Origin: an uncultured Pseudoxanthomonas sp.
GTDB taxonomy: Bacteria > Pseudomonadota > Gammaproteobacteria > Xanthomonadales > Xanthomonadaceae
Reading direction: 5' to 3'
DNA length: 8,919 nucleotides
Assembly (NCBI GenBank): GCA_937975725.1
Contig: CALJUL010000094.1
Coordinates: 1 to 8,919, forward strand
Part shown: positions 1-5,096 of the stretch, in pieces
Layout: each line of letters begins with the position of its first letter
Numbering within the stretch: the first letter of the stretch is position 1
Program-made: the position numbers and the translations under genes
The notes under the pieces: generated by a model
What the model was told of the DNA's origin: nothing
Database searches by the model: none
Seen by the model: the letters and a program-made list of their open reading frames with translations, nothing else

Positions 1-1
1 G

Positions 2-109
2 GTGGTGGGCGGTTCCATCGTCATCCCGCACCTGCGGCGCGCGGTGGATTTCCTGGACCAGCTGGAAGGCGGGCAAGTGGAAGCGCCAGTGGAGCATGAC
101 CACGGCTGA
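2..109 (+). CDS. C-terminal end of an unidentified protein (partial)
   Basis: Reading from base 2, an open frame of 35 codons runs to a TGA at 107-109; the gene begins outside the window. The visible end starts VVGGSIVIPHLRRAVDFLDQ and finishes in an acidic, histidine-containing tail (EHDHG). Its codons are GC-rich at third positions, like the following genes, so it is probably genuine coding sequence. The central part could form an amphipathic helix. I do not recognise the family and infer no function. It reads in the same direction as icd, but a 320-base gap with a repeat-type hairpin lies between them, so co-transcription is doubtful. Confidence 0.5.
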   Translation: MVGGSIVIPHLRRAVDFLDQLEGGQVEAPVEHDHG

Positions 110-429
110 GGGCGGTGGGTGAGGAGGAGAGTGGGTCAGGGAGTGAGACGGGTAGATGTGGTCCCGTGTCTTGCTGCGGCGTCATTCCTCTTGCCATCGG
201 CCAACGCTCCCATCTTTCGCACTCCCCCATTCCTGTCTGTCACCTGTCATCCCGGTGGAAGCCGGGATCCATCCAGCTCCTGCTCTTCCCGTCGCCTGCC
301 GCGCCACCGCCTACGACCAACGTCGCTGGGAGCCCAGGGCCGGTTCAGGCATAATCGGCGGACCATTCTTCCCCCTGGCGCCTGTTCCGGCCCTGGCCGG
401 CGCGCCCCCCTGTTCGGAAACCCCACTCA
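110..429. other. Intergenic region upstream of icd
   Basis: No convincing gene is seen in these 320 bases. They hold a repeat-type hairpin (249-268) and, closer to icd, a CATAAT at 350-355 that could be a -10 element but has no recognisable -35 at the right distance. A GC-rich palindrome, CCGGCC-CT-GGCCGG, sits at 387-400. Several frames stay open across the gap, but this is expected at this GC content and the translations look like random Pro/Arg/Ser-rich peptides. Confidence 0.5.
247..271. repeat. Extragenic hairpin repeat (REP-like)
   Basis: A perfect 7-bp stem ATCCCGG (249-255) / CCGGGAT (262-268) encloses a TGGAAG loop and is flanked by TC and CC, giving the pattern GTCATCCCGG...CCGGGATCC. 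Short imperfect palindromes starting GTCATCCC or GTCATTCC and ending GGGATCC or GGAATCC are common dispersed extragenic repeats in Xanthomonadaceae and other high-GC proteobacteria. Only one copy is seen in this window, so assignment to a repeat family is an inference. Confidence 0.5.
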
Positions 430-1437
430 ATGACCCAGACGATTACGGTCATCCGCGGCGACGGTATCGGCCCGGAGATCATGGACGCCACTCTGCACGT
501 GCTCGACGCGTTGAAGGCCGGCCTGGCCTACGAAGAAGCCGACGCCGGCATGGTCGCGCTGGAGAAGCACGGCGACCTGCTGCCGCAGGCCACCCTGGAC
601 TCCATCCGCAAGAACGGCGTGGCGCTCAAGAGCCCCCTGACCACGCCGGTGGGCGAGGGCTTCAGCTCGATCAACGTGGCCCTGCGCCGCCACTTCGACC
701 TGTACGCCAACGTCCGCCCGGCCAAGTCGTTCCCCAACACCAAGTCACGCTTCCCGTCGGGCGTGGACCTGATCACGGTGCGCGAGAACACCGAGGGCGC
801 CTACATCGGCGAGGGCCAGTCGATCTCCGAGGACGGCGAAACCGCGCTGCTGACCCAGAAGATCACCCGCAAGGGTTCCGAGCGCATCGTGCGCTACGCC
901 TTCGACCTGGCCCGCAAGACCGGCCGCAAGAAGGTCACCGTGGTGCACAAGGCCAACATCCTGAAGACCACCTCGGGCCTGTTCTTGAAGGTGGCGCGCG
1001 AAGTGGCCGCGCAGTACCCCGAGATCCAGTGCAACGAGATGATCGTGGACAACACCTGCATGCAGTTGGTGATGCGTCCGGAGCAGTTCGACATCATCGT
1101 CACCACCAACCTGTTCGGCGACATCATCTCCGACCTGTGCGCCGGCCTGGTCGGCGGTCTGGGTCTGGCGCCGGGCGCCAACATCGGCGCCGATGCGGCG
1201 ATCTTCGAGGCCGTGCACGGCTCGGCACCGGACATCGCAGGCAAGGGCATCGCCAACCCCTGCGCCCTGTTGCTGGGCGCGGCGCAGATGCTGGACCACC
1301 TGGGCCAGCCGGAGAAGGCCGAGCGCCTGCGTGCGGCCATCGTCGCCACGCTGGAAGCCAAGGATTCGCTGACCCCGGACCTGGGCGGCGAGGGCAATAC
1401 CATGTCGTTCGCCAAGGCGATCGCCAGCCGGGTCTGA
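430..1437 (+). CDS. icd: NAD-dependent isocitrate dehydrogenase
   Basis: A 335-residue beta-decarboxylating dehydrogenase that should oxidise isocitrate to 2-oxoglutarate and CO2 in the cytoplasmic TCA cycle. Visible landmarks are GDGIGPEI (10-17), the substrate loop SSINVALRR (79-87) with Arg96 and Arg118, the catalytic Tyr125 and Lys174 (HKANILK), and metal-binding Asp207, Asp231 and Asp235. The adenine-pocket motif is HGSAPDIAGKGIANP (263-277). Asp268-Ile269 at the cofactor-discriminating positions is the NAD-type pattern; NADP-dependent E. coli Icd has Lys-Tyr there. The length fits compact NAD-type enzymes and is shorter than the roughly 416-residue E. coli NADP enzyme. The ATG at 430 gives the conserved N-terminus directly, but there is no good Shine-Dalgarno sequence in front of it. 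Homoisocitrate or 3-isopropylmalate dehydrogenase are relatives; the SxxxxxR loop and flanks fit isocitrate best. Confidence 0.93.
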   Translation: MTQTITVIRGDGIGPEIMDATLHVLDALKAGLAYEEADAGMVALEKHGDLLPQATLDSIRKNGVALKSPLTTPVGEGFSSINVALRRHFDLYANVRPAKSFPNTKSRFPSGVDLITVRENTEGAYIGEGQSISEDGETALLTQKITRKGSERIVRYAFDLARKTGRKKVTVVHKANILKTTSGLFLKVAREVAAQYPEIQCNEMIVDNTCMQLVMRPEQFDIIVTTNLFGDIISDLCAGLVGGLGLAPGANIGADAAIFEAVHGSAPDIAGKGIANPCALLLGAAQMLDHLGQPEKAERLRAAIVATLEAKDSLTPDLGGEGNTMSFAKAIASRV

Positions 1438-1461
1438 GCGGTCCTCCAAGCGGGCCACGGG

Positions 1462-1490
1462 AACGGGACGCGCAGCGTCCCGTTTTTGTT
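1462..1490 (+). terminator. Rho-independent terminator of icd
   Basis: A perfect 10-bp stem AACGGGACGC (1462-1471) / GCGTCCCGTT (1475-1484) with a 3-base GCA loop runs into the T-rich tail TTTTTGTT (1483-1490). It lies 25 bases after the icd stop, so icd is probably transcribed separately from the antiporter gene downstream. Confidence 0.92.
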
Positions 1491-1512
1491 GGCGTGTGTC
1501 CCATCCATGGGG

Positions 1513-1541
1513 TTGGCCGGCCTGCGCCGGGCACGCACAAT
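1513..1541 (+). promoter_or_regulatory. Probable sigma-70 promoter of the NhaC-family gene
   Basis: TTGGCC (1513-1518) and CACAAT (1536-1541) are separated by exactly 17 bases, each matching four of six consensus positions. The site sits between the icd terminator and the antiporter start codon, which is where a promoter is needed. In such GC-rich sequence a two-box match of this quality is suggestive only. Confidence 0.45.
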
Positions 1542-1568
1542 CCGCGGCCCCACGCCGAAGGCACCGCC

Positions 1569-2903
1569 ATGTCCGTCCGTCCCAGCGCGCTCGCGCTGAC
1601 TCCGCTGCTGCTGTTCCTCGCGCTGTTCTTCGGCGCCGGGCTGTACTACACCGCGCAGGGCGATGCGATGGGCTTCTACCGGTTGCACGCGCCGGTGGCG
1701 ATCCTGCCGGCCATCGCGCTGGGCCTGTGGATCGCGCACCGGGCCGGGGTCAAGGCGATGGACACGCTGCTGCAGGGCATCGGCGACGGCAACATCGTGC
1801 TGATGTGCCTGATCTTCCTGCTGGCCGGCGCCTTCGCCATGGTCACCAAACAGATCGGCGCGGTGGACGCGGTAGTCGCGCTGGGCGTCGGCGCGCTGCC
1901 GCCGGCGCTGATCCTGCCGGGGCTGTTCCTGGTGGCCGGCTTCCTGTCGCTGGCCGTGGGCACGTCGATGGGCACCATCGCCGCGGTCACGCCGATCGCG
2001 CTGGGCGTGTCCGACGCGGCCGGCATCGACCGCGCGCTGGTGGTGGGCGCGGTGATCGGCGGCGCCACCTTCGGCGACAACCTGTCGGTGATCTCCGATA
2101 CCGCCATCGCGGCCGCGCGCACGCAGGGCTGCACCGTGCGCGAGAAATTCCGCGAGAACGCCAGGATCGCCTTGCCCGCCGCGCTGCTGACCCTGGTCCT
2201 GCTGGCGGTGGTCGGCGACGCCTCGCCGGTGGAAGCGGCCGAACCGGCCTCGCCCTGGCTGGTGCTGCCCTACGTGCTGGTGCTGGCGCTGGCCGTCACC
2301 GGCCTGGACGTGCTGGTGGTGCTGGCCATCGGGCTGGTCGTCGCCGGCCTGTTCGGCGCCTGGTTCGCGCCGCAGGACTACGGGCTGCCGAACTTCACCG
2401 ACGACATCTACGCCGGCTTCGAGAGCGTGGTGGAAATCACCCTGCTCGCGCTGTTCGTCGGCGGCCTGGGCGCCCTGATGAAGGCCAGCGGCGGCCTGCA
2501 CTGGCTGGCGGGCCGGATTTCCCGCATCGCCCGCGGCAACACCGGCCGCCGCACCGGCGAGTGGTGCATCGCGGCGCTGGCCTCGCTGACCGACGTGTTC
2601 ACCGCCAACAACACCGTGGCCATCCTGATCAGCGGCGGCGTGGCGCGCGACATCGCCGGCCGTCACGGCGTGCCGCCCGCGCGCGCGGCGAGCGTGCTGG
2701 ACATCTTCGTCTGCATCGTCCAGAGCCTGCTGCCCTACGGCGCGCAGATCCTGCTGGCCGCGTCGCTGGCCGGACTGTCGCCGCTGGCGCTGGTGGGCAA
2801 GGTGCACTACTGCTGGCTGCTGGCCGGCGTGACCGTACTGTTCATGCTGTGGCCGGCGCGTAAGCGGATGGTGCCGGCGGCAACCGCCGACGGATCGGGC
2901 TGA
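1569..2903 (+). CDS. Na+/H+ antiporter, NhaC family
   Basis: A 444-residue polytopic inner-membrane protein, with roughly 11-12 hydrophobic segments spread over its whole length. The family exchanges Na+ for H+ and contributes to pH and sodium homeostasis. Key signatures are GGATFGDNLSVISDT (164-178), which matches the conserved GAxFGDxxSPLSDT-like block of the NhaC/Na_H_antiporter family, and TDVFTANNTVAILISG (341-356) in the second half, with polar residues inside the membrane. The start at 1569 is chosen because a GAAGG Shine-Dalgarno (1557-1561) lies 7 bases before it and the first helix follows directly. The same frame is open for several hundred codons further upstream, but there it runs across icd out of phase and is not coding. 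Exact substrate is uncertain, since some family members exchange organic acids (malate/lactate type). Confidence 0.88.
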   Translation: MSVRPSALALTPLLLFLALFFGAGLYYTAQGDAMGFYRLHAPVAILPAIALGLWIAHRAGVKAMDTLLQGIGDGNIVLMCLIFLLAGAFAMVTKQIGAVDAVVALGVGALPPALILPGLFLVAGFLSLAVGTSMGTIAAVTPIALGVSDAAGIDRALVVGAVIGGATFGDNLSVISDTAIAAARTQGCTVREKFRENARIALPAALLTLVLLAVVGDASPVEAAEPASPWLVLPYVLVLALAVTGLDVLVVLAIGLVVAGLFGAWFAPQDYGLPNFTDDIYAGFESVVEITLLALFVGGLGALMKASGGLHWLAGRISRIARGNTGRRTGEWCIAALASLTDVFTANNTVAILISGGVARDIAGRHGVPPARAASVLDIFVCIVQSLLPYGAQILLAASLAGLSPLALVGKVHYCWLLAGVTVLFMLWPARKRMVPAATADGSG

Positions 2904-2906
2904 ACA

Positions 2907-2938
2907 ACGGAAAAGGGCGCCGAGGCGCCCTTTTCCGT
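2907..2938. terminator. Bidirectional terminator between convergent genes
   Basis: A 14-bp stem (2907-2920 with 2925-2938) closes on a CGAG tetraloop. The arms are ACGGAAAAGGGCGC and GCGCCCTTTTCCGT, so each strand has a GC-rich core followed by a T4 run within the distal stem. It starts 4 bases after the antiporter stop and ends 20 bases before the stop of the minus-strand gene, so it can serve both. Confidence 0.85.
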
Positions 2939-2958
2939 ACCGGCCCGCGGAGGCGGGC

Positions 2959-3723
2959 TCAGTCGCGCGACTGCAGCTTCGACAGCAGGCGCAGGATTTC
3001 CAGGTACAGCCACACCAGCGTGACCATCAGGCCGAACGCCCCGTACCACTCCATGTACTTGGGCGCGCCCTGCTCGACGCCGGTCTCGATGAAGTCGAAG
3101 TCCAGCACCAGGTTGAGCGAGGCGATGACCACGACGAACAGGCTGAAGCCGATGCCGAACAGGTTGGACTCGTGGATCATCGGGATCTTGATGCCGAAGA
3201 AGCCCAGCGCGATGGTCGCCAGGTAGACCAGGGCGATGCCGCCGGTGGCCGCCACCACGCCCAGCTTGAAGTTCTCGGTGGCCTTGATCAGGCCGCTGCG
3301 GTAGGCGAACAGCAATGCGAACAGGATGCCGAAGGTCAGCATCACCGCCTGCATCACGATGCCGTCGAAGCGCGCGTTGTAGACCGCCGAGATCGCGCCC
3401 AGGAAGAAGCCCTCGACCAGCGCGTACAGCGGCGCGGTGACCGGCGCCCACGTCTTCTTGAAGATGGTGAGCATCGCGAGGATGAAGCCGCCGATGGCGC
3501 CGCCCCACAGGTACACGGCGAAGCCCGGGGCGGGCACGCCGCCCGGCCCCAGCGCCTGGTTCCACGAGAACGCGGCGGTCAGCACGGTCAGCAGCAACAG
3601 GATGCCGGTCTTGTTGACGGTGCCGTTCAAGGTCATCGCCCCGCCGTCGCGCGAGACCACCGTCCCGCTGCCCAGGTCGAGGAAGGTGGACTCCTTCAGT
3701 GCCGGATTGCCGCTGCGTAGCAT
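2959..3723 (-). CDS. Bax inhibitor-1/YccA family membrane protein
   Basis: A 254-residue inner-membrane protein with seven hydrophobic segments between about residue 38 and the C-terminus, after a short polar N-terminus beginning MLRSGNPALKESTF. The block MTLNGTVNKTGILLLL (30-45) and the end YMEWYGAFGLMVTLVWLYLE are typical of the bacterial 'Bax inhibitor 1 like' group of the LFG/TMBIM superfamily. Members are linked to membrane homeostasis (calcium leak in BsYetJ, FtsH modulation by E. coli YccA), but the role of this subgroup is unknown. The frame is open much further upstream, through the tRNA genes on the opposite strand. The ATG at 3721-3723 is chosen because GAGGAA (3727-3732) is a strong Shine-Dalgarno just before it and the family N-terminus starts there. 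A TATGCT (minus strand, 3765-3770) could be its -10 box, but no -35 is evident. Confidence 0.9.
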   Translation of the reverse strand: MLRSGNPALKESTFLDLGSGTVVSRDGGAMTLNGTVNKTGILLLLTVLTAAFSWNQALGPGGVPAPGFAVYLWGGAIGGFILAMLTIFKKTWAPVTAPLYALVEGFFLGAISAVYNARFDGIVMQAVMLTFGILFALLFAYRSGLIKATENFKLGVVAATGGIALVYLATIALGFFGIKIPMIHESNLFGIGFSLFVVVIASLNLVLDFDFIETGVEQGAPKYMEWYGAFGLMVTLVWLYLEILRLLSKLQSRD

Positions 3724-3798
3724 GGTTTCCTCATGTGGTGTCGGACCGCTGTCCCAAGGCCCTGAGCATAGCGCATGCCCGCGGCGCGAAGGTTTCGT

Positions 3799-3827
3799 TT
3801 GACAGCGGGCCGCCGGCTTCCGACAAT
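3799..3827 (+). promoter_or_regulatory. Promoter of the tRNA cluster
   Basis: A perfect -35 box TTGACA (3799-3804) is followed after exactly 17 bases by GACAAT (3822-3827), a four-of-six -10 box. Downstream is a GC-rich discriminator (ACGCGGCC), the hallmark of stringently controlled stable-RNA promoters. The expected start is near 3834, about 37 bases before tRNA-Pro. Growth-rate or ppGpp control is inferred from the discriminator. Confidence 0.75.
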
Positions 3828-3870
3828 ACGCGGCCTCGTTGGCGTCCAGACGCCACGCCGGGACCCTCGT

Positions 3871-3947
3871 CGGGGTATAGCGCAGTCTGGTAGCGCATCT
3901 GCTTTGGGAGCAGAGGGTCGGGGGTTCGAATCCCTCTACCCCGACCA
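3871..3947 (+). tRNA. tRNA-Pro(TGG)
   Basis: The acceptor arms CGGGGTA (3871-3877) and TACCCCG (3937-3943) pair fully, followed by discriminator A and an encoded CCA. The anticodon stem TCTGC/GCAGA encloses the loop TTTGGGA, placing the anticodon TGG at 3905-3907, which reads proline codons. GGTTCGAATCC forms the T-arm. It is the first gene of the cluster. Confidence 0.97.
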
Positions 3948-4001
3948 GTCTGACGCGCCGCCCGGCGCATCCGGCAGGGCGGGGCGGGAACTCCGGAACG
4001 G

Positions 4002-4078
4002 GCGCCCGTAGCTCAACCGGATAGAGCACCGGCCTTCTAAGCCGGCGGTTACAGGTTCGAGTCCTGTCGGGCGCGCCA
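4002..4078 (+). tRNA. tRNA-Arg(TCT)
   Basis: The acceptor arms GCGCCCG (4002-4008) and CGGGCGC (4068-4074) pair fully, followed by discriminator G and CCA. The anticodon stem CCGGC/GCCGG encloses CTTCTAA, giving anticodon TCT at 4036-4038, which reads AGA and AGG. These are rare codons in such a GC-rich genome. The T-arm is GGTTCGAGTCC. Spacing to tRNA-Pro is 54 bases and suggests a common precursor. Confidence 0.97.
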
Positions 4079-4113
4079 CTCCGGTGCAAGCGGCGGGAAG
4101 CAAGGTTTCAGTG

Positions 4114-4190
4114 GTGGCTGTAGCTCAGTTGGTTAGAGTACTGGATTGTGATTCCAGATGTCGGGGGTTCGAGTCCCCTCAGCCACCCCA
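4114..4190 (+). tRNA. tRNA-His(GTG)
   Basis: The acceptor arms GTGGCTG (4114-4120) and CAGCCAC (4180-4186) pair, and the anticodon loop TTGTGAT between CTGGA and TCCAG puts GTG at 4148-4150. The discriminator is C (4187) and the base before the first acceptor pair is G (4113). They give the extra G(-1):C73 pair that histidyl-tRNA synthetase needs. CCA is encoded at 4188-4190. Confidence 0.97.
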
Positions 4191-4220
4191 CTGTTCCAGG
4201 ACGCCCGTGCATCGCGGGGG

Positions 4221-4249
4221 TTCACACAAATAGAAGATGCGGTTACACT
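4221..4249 (+). promoter_or_regulatory. Internal promoter in front of tRNA-Lys
   Basis: In the 75-base spacer between tRNA-His and tRNA-Lys, TTCACA (4221-4226, five of six) and TACACT (4244-4249, four of six) lie exactly 17 bases apart. A GC-leaning stretch (ACGCACCC) follows. The start would fall near 4256, about 10 bases before tRNA-Lys. This suggests tRNA-Lys can be transcribed independently of the upstream three. Confidence 0.55.
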
Positions 4250-4265
4250 ACGCACCCAGTTTTCG

Positions 4266-4341
4266 GGGCCGTTAGCTCAGTTGGTAGAGCAGTTGACTCT
4301 TAATCAATAGGTCCAAGGTTCGAATCCTTGACGGCCCACCA
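4266..4341 (+). tRNA. tRNA-Lys(CTT)
   Basis: The acceptor arms GGGCCGT (4266-4272) and ACGGCCC (4331-4337) pair, followed by discriminator A and CCA. The anticodon loop CTCTTAA between GTTGA and TCAAT (one G-T pair) places CTT at 4299-4301. It is last in the cluster. An integrase remnant lies immediately beyond its 3' end, so this 3' half is the likely attachment site of a former element. Confidence 0.96.
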
Positions 4342-4349
4342 AATAAAAC

Positions 4350-4381
4350 AGGCACTTAGGTATCCCCTAAGTGCCTTTTTT
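4350..4381 (+). terminator. Rho-independent terminator of the tRNA operon
   Basis: An 11-bp perfect stem AGGCACTTAGG (4350-4360) / CCTAAGTGCCT (4366-4376) with a TATCC loop is followed by a run of six T (4376-4381). It begins 9 bases after the tRNA-Lys CCA end. Confidence 0.93.
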
Positions 4382-4388
4382 GTTGCTT

Positions 4389-4412
4389 CCGGAAAAATTC
4401 CCGGAAAAATTC
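4389..4412. repeat. Tandem 12-bp direct repeat beside the tRNA-Lys attachment region
   Basis: CCGGAAAAATTC occurs twice in perfect tandem (4389-4400 and 4401-4412), about 50 bases from the tRNA end and 34 bases from the integrase stop codon. Direct repeats in this position are often integrase arm-type or excisionase binding sites; that role is an inference. Its AT-rich core contrasts with the surrounding sequence. Confidence 0.7.
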
Positions 4413-4445
4413 GCGCCCGCGGCGATGTTCCACGGGCGCTGCGGG

Positions 4446-4640
4446 CTATTCGGTGCCGGTCGGCTTGGGCCTGATCGGCGGCGGCACCACCGGCAGGTCG
4501 TGGGCGTAGCGCAGGGTCATCCGGCGGTCCGCATGGCCGCCGGCGTCCTGTTTCCCGGCGATGTTGCCGGGTGTCGGGGATGCCGCGGTGCTTGAGCCCA
4601 TGCAGACTGAACCGCTCCTCCTCATCGATCGGGCGCGACC
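4446..4640 (-). pseudogene. Tyrosine-recombinase integrase, frameshifted C-terminal remnant
   Basis: Two minus-strand frames together encode the end of a phage or island integrase. The upstream frame gives IDEEERFSLHGLKHRGIPDT (about 4570-4629). The other gives GNIAGKQDAGGHADRRMT and LRYAHDLPVV down to a TAG at 4446-4448. These match the catalytic end of tyrosine recombinases: box II is HGLKHRG, the second conserved histidine lies in GGHADRRM, and the nucleophile Tyr is in LRYAHDLP (codon 4506-4508). The frames join near base 4569, so a 2-base loss or 1-base gain has broken the gene. Everything upstream, including the first catalytic Arg and the arm-binding domain, is missing or unrecognisable; 4640 is an approximate edge. 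The gene ends beside tRNA-Lys, the usual arrangement for an element integrated at a tRNA 3' end. It is certainly non-functional as read here. Confidence 0.75.
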
Positions 4641-4919
4641 GCGGCGTGGTTTGCCGTGCATGCGCAGGCCGGCGCATGGGCGCGGCGGCAGAAAAGCACG
4701 ATTGCCGAACTGGAGCCGGGACATGCACCGCCCCCTGTCCTTCCTTCAGTCACCGGGCGTTGCTGCGCACGGCGCTGCTGTCGCGGCCATGCTGCACCGG
4801 TTCCGGGCGCAGCAGGCGGGCAAGAAGAAAGCCGCCTGACGGCGGCTTCCGGGTACATGAAAGACCACCAGAATGGCCGTCCGGGAGAGGCCATTTTGCA
4901 GTGCGCAGCACGGGGCAGC
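4641..4919. other. Non-coding or degraded stretch between integrase remnant and the minus-strand gene pair
   Basis: No gene is convincing here. Part of 4641-4724 on the minus strand may be further decayed integrase. A plus-strand ORF of 38 codons (4723-4839) has an ideally placed GGAG, but its end overlaps a hairpin better explained as a minus-strand terminator. A second hairpin, AATGGCC (4872-4878) / GGCCATT (4889-4895) with a 10-base loop, is followed on the plus strand by two further T. It could be a weak plus-strand terminator or a structured tail of the minus-strand transcript. Confidence 0.4.
4822..4848 (-). terminator. Rho-independent terminator of the minus-strand gene pair
   Basis: Read on the minus strand, AAGCCGCC (4848-4841) and GGCGGCTT (4836-4829) form an 8-bp stem with a GTCA loop. 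It leads into a T-rich tail, TTTCTTCTT, ending near 4822. It lies about 72 bases beyond the stop of the small membrane-protein gene, in the right orientation to end that transcript. Confidence 0.65.
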
Positions 4920-5090
4920 TTACGCAATGATGGATTCGACAAGCCTGATCAGGATCAGTGCCAGCAGCACGCCCGCGAATACCGTGTTGGCCACCTTCTT
5001 CTGCGCGCTATCTTTCAGCCTTGAAATGGCAAAGCGGTTGCTTATCGCGAGAGCCACGAAGGCGGCCCAGCCCCAAACGATATCGAACAT
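4920..5090 (-). CDS. Small two-helix membrane protein, unknown function
   Basis: A 56-codon ORF begins at ATG 5088-5090 and stops at TAA 4920-4922. The product starts MFDIVWGWAAFVALAIS and ends VFAGVLLALILIRLVESIIA: two hydrophobic helices (about 3-17 and 33-55) joined by a short basic loop (NRFAISRLKDSAQKK). This looks like a genuine hairpin membrane protein and not a shadow frame. The gene starts 6 bases after the stop of the upstream ORF, so the two are probably translated from one mRNA; only a weak GTGGTGA ribosome-binding site precedes it. GC is near 55% by hand count of one line, well below the core genes. I do not recognise the family. Holin-like, immunity-like or inner-membrane accessory roles are all possible and none is shown. 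Confidence 0.6.
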   Translation of the reverse strand: MFDIVWGWAAFVALAISNRFAISRLKDSAQKKVANTVFAGVLLALILIRLVESIIA

Positions 5091-5096
5091 GGTCGG

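Noticed and set aside
156..1568. Long open frame in phase with the NhaC gene, extending it upstream by about 470 codons
   Set aside because: It overlaps icd out of phase and reads as Arg/Gly/Pro-rich random peptide. The antiporter start at 1569 has its own Shine-Dalgarno and first helix; the open frame is a GC effect.
894..2807. Very long minus-strand ORF opposite icd and NhaC
   Set aside because: Shadow frame: His/Gln/Arg-rich composition from complementary GC-rich codons, no start signal and no recognisable domain.
3724..4089. N-terminal extension of the Bax-inhibitor gene through the tRNA region
   Set aside because: The added peptide (PDRTRTCNRRL, VEGFEPPT) is the familiar antisense translation of tRNA genes.
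4266..4345. Minus-strand peptide ending WAVKDSNLGPID
   Set aside because: Antisense translation of tRNA-Lys, a common spurious annotation; only the part from about 4446 onward has integrase similarity.
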